A DNA stretch of 64,000 bases from Bacteroidales bacterium (lineage in GTDB: Bacteria; Bacteroidota; Bacteroidia; Bacteroidales; P3): positions 1 to 64,000 of the forward strand of contig JAGCUU010000004.1 in NCBI GenBank assembly GCA_017962665.1. The letters are read 5' to 3'. A program made the translations under genes and the position numbers. The notes below the pieces were generated by a model. The model ran no database searches, had not been told where the DNA came from, and worked only from the letters and a program-made list of their open reading frames with translations. Positions 63,362 through 64,000 of the stretch are shown piece by piece (position 1 is the first letter of the stretch; every line of letters begins with the position of its first letter).

Positions 63362-64000
63362 TTATCTGAGTTTCAATGTGACAATACTTACTATTGCAAG
63401 AAGAATTCCGACAAGGTAGAAACGTACCACAATCTTCTGTTCCTTGGTGCCCTTCTTTTGGTAGTGGTGATGCAACGGCGTCATAAGAAAAGGCCTTTTC
63501 TCTACAGGCACCAACTGACCGGGGGCAAGCTTGTGCCGACGGCGGTACAGTTTGCATCCTGTGGTCTGTATTATCACCGACAGGCTCTCCATAAGGAAGA
63601 TGCCGCATACTATCGGTATCAGCAACTCCTTACGGATAAGAAGTGCAAACACAGCAATGATACCGCCAATGGAGAGGGATCCTGTATCGCCCATAAATAT
63701 CTCAGCCGGATTGGTGTTGTACCAAAGGAAACCGAGAGTGGCACCGACAAAGGCCGTAATGAATATAGCCAGTTCGCCGATATTTGGCAGATACATTATA
63801 TTTAGGTAGTTGGAAAAGATAACATTACCTGAGACCCAGGCAAGAATTGCAAACGTTGAGCCTATAATTGCCGAAGTGCCTGTAGCCAGACCGTCAATAC
63901 CGTCTGTAAGATTAGCACCATTGCTTGTGGCTGTTACGACGAGGATAACAATCAACACATACACCAGCCAAACCCAGTTGTTTGCCCAATCTCCCATCCA
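63362..64000 (-). CDS. mraY: Phospho-MurNAc-pentapeptide transferase MraY, C-terminal half (partial)
   Basis: 213 codons of a gene that continues past the right edge; the full protein in Bacteroidota is about 420 residues. Makes lipid I from UDP-MurNAc-pentapeptide and undecaprenyl phosphate. [15 protein letters not shown] holds catalytic Asp residues, [12 protein letters not shown] the later Asp, and [11 protein letters not shown] the HHH loop. Six TM helices visible. It precedes the MurD-like gene by 32 bp. Confidence 0.95.
   Translation of the reverse strand, partial: WMGDWANNWVWLVYVLIVILVVTATSNGANLTDGIDGLATGTSAIIGSTFAILAWVSGNVIFSNYLNIMYLPNIGELAIFITAFVGATLGFLWYNTNPAEIFMGDTGSLSIGGIIAVFALLIRKELLIPIVCGIFLMESLSVIIQTTGCKLYRRRHKLAPGQLVPVEKRPFLMTPLHHHYQKKGTKEQKIVVRFYLVGILLAIVSIVTLKLR

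Overview
The window is a 64 kb piece of a Bacteroidota chromosome, most likely an uncultured gut-type member of the order Bacteroidales. The evidence is: type IX secretion sorting domains at the C-termini of two secreted proteins; a BatA/VWA protein; an rhomboid, EamA and FucP-type transporter set typical of the phylum; the dcw gene order mraY-murD-ftsW-murG-murC-ftsQ-ftsA-ftsZ; an FtsZ with a very long tail; and many promoters that match the Bacteroidota -33/-7 consensus (TTTG, 19-21 bp, TAnnTTTG). Shine-Dalgarno sequences are mostly absent. No tRNA, rRNA, IS element, integrase or CRISPR array was seen.

Layout. 0-7.7 kb (minus strand): start of an ECF-type sigma factor, an ABC exporter pair, a BatA/VWA membrane protein, endonuclease III, an exo/endonuclease/phosphatase-fold protein and a rhomboid protease. 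7.7-12.3 kb (plus): aroE followed by an unusual membrane protein ending in a PARP-like ADP-ribosyltransferase domain, an LtaS-like sulfatase-fold membrane enzyme and a DUF456 protein. 12.3-13.6 kb (minus): a queuosine-precursor transporter and queF behind a preQ1-I riboswitch with a consensus promoter. 13.6-17.5 kb: two divergent T9SS-secreted proteins, one a C10 (streptopain) protease. 17.6-26 kb (plus): an alcohol dehydrogenase-aldehyde dehydrogenase fusion in the reverse order to AdhE, an alpha-L-rhamnosidase, an alpha-N-acetylglucosaminidase, an aldose epimerase and a Nudix hydrolase. 26-30.6 kb (minus): two unrecognised proteins, a YwqG-family protein and a FucP-type sugar transporter.

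30.6-37.4 kb (minus): an ATP synthase operon that begins at atpE with its own promoter and contains only atpE-F-H-A-G, then nadB and a lipoprotein glycerophosphodiesterase. 37.4-44.4 kb: a 1355-residue STAND/NACHT-type NTPase, translationally coupled to that phosphodiesterase, and divergently a CorA-like two-TM protein plus a Wzx-type flippase. 44.4-50.1 kb (minus): a divergent Hsp70 lacking the lid, a GrpE-like partner, a membrane protein with a duplicated domain and a (TRTTGTx)n stalk, and a TPR/beta-barrel outer membrane protein, all behind one consensus promoter. 50.3-54.6 kb: prfA, then mnmA, a CNNM/GldE-like protein and an EamA transporter. 54.7-64 kb (minus): the 3' half of the division and cell wall cluster.

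The most unusual observation is in that cluster: the position of murD is occupied by a 181-residue protein that aligns only with the C-terminal domain of MurD and has lost its conserved D-Glu/ATP-site residues. Next in interest are the PARP-like membrane protein, the Hsp70/GrpE envelope module, the STAND NTPase locus and the reversed ADH-ALDH fusion. All functional calls come from reading the sequence only; no database search was run.
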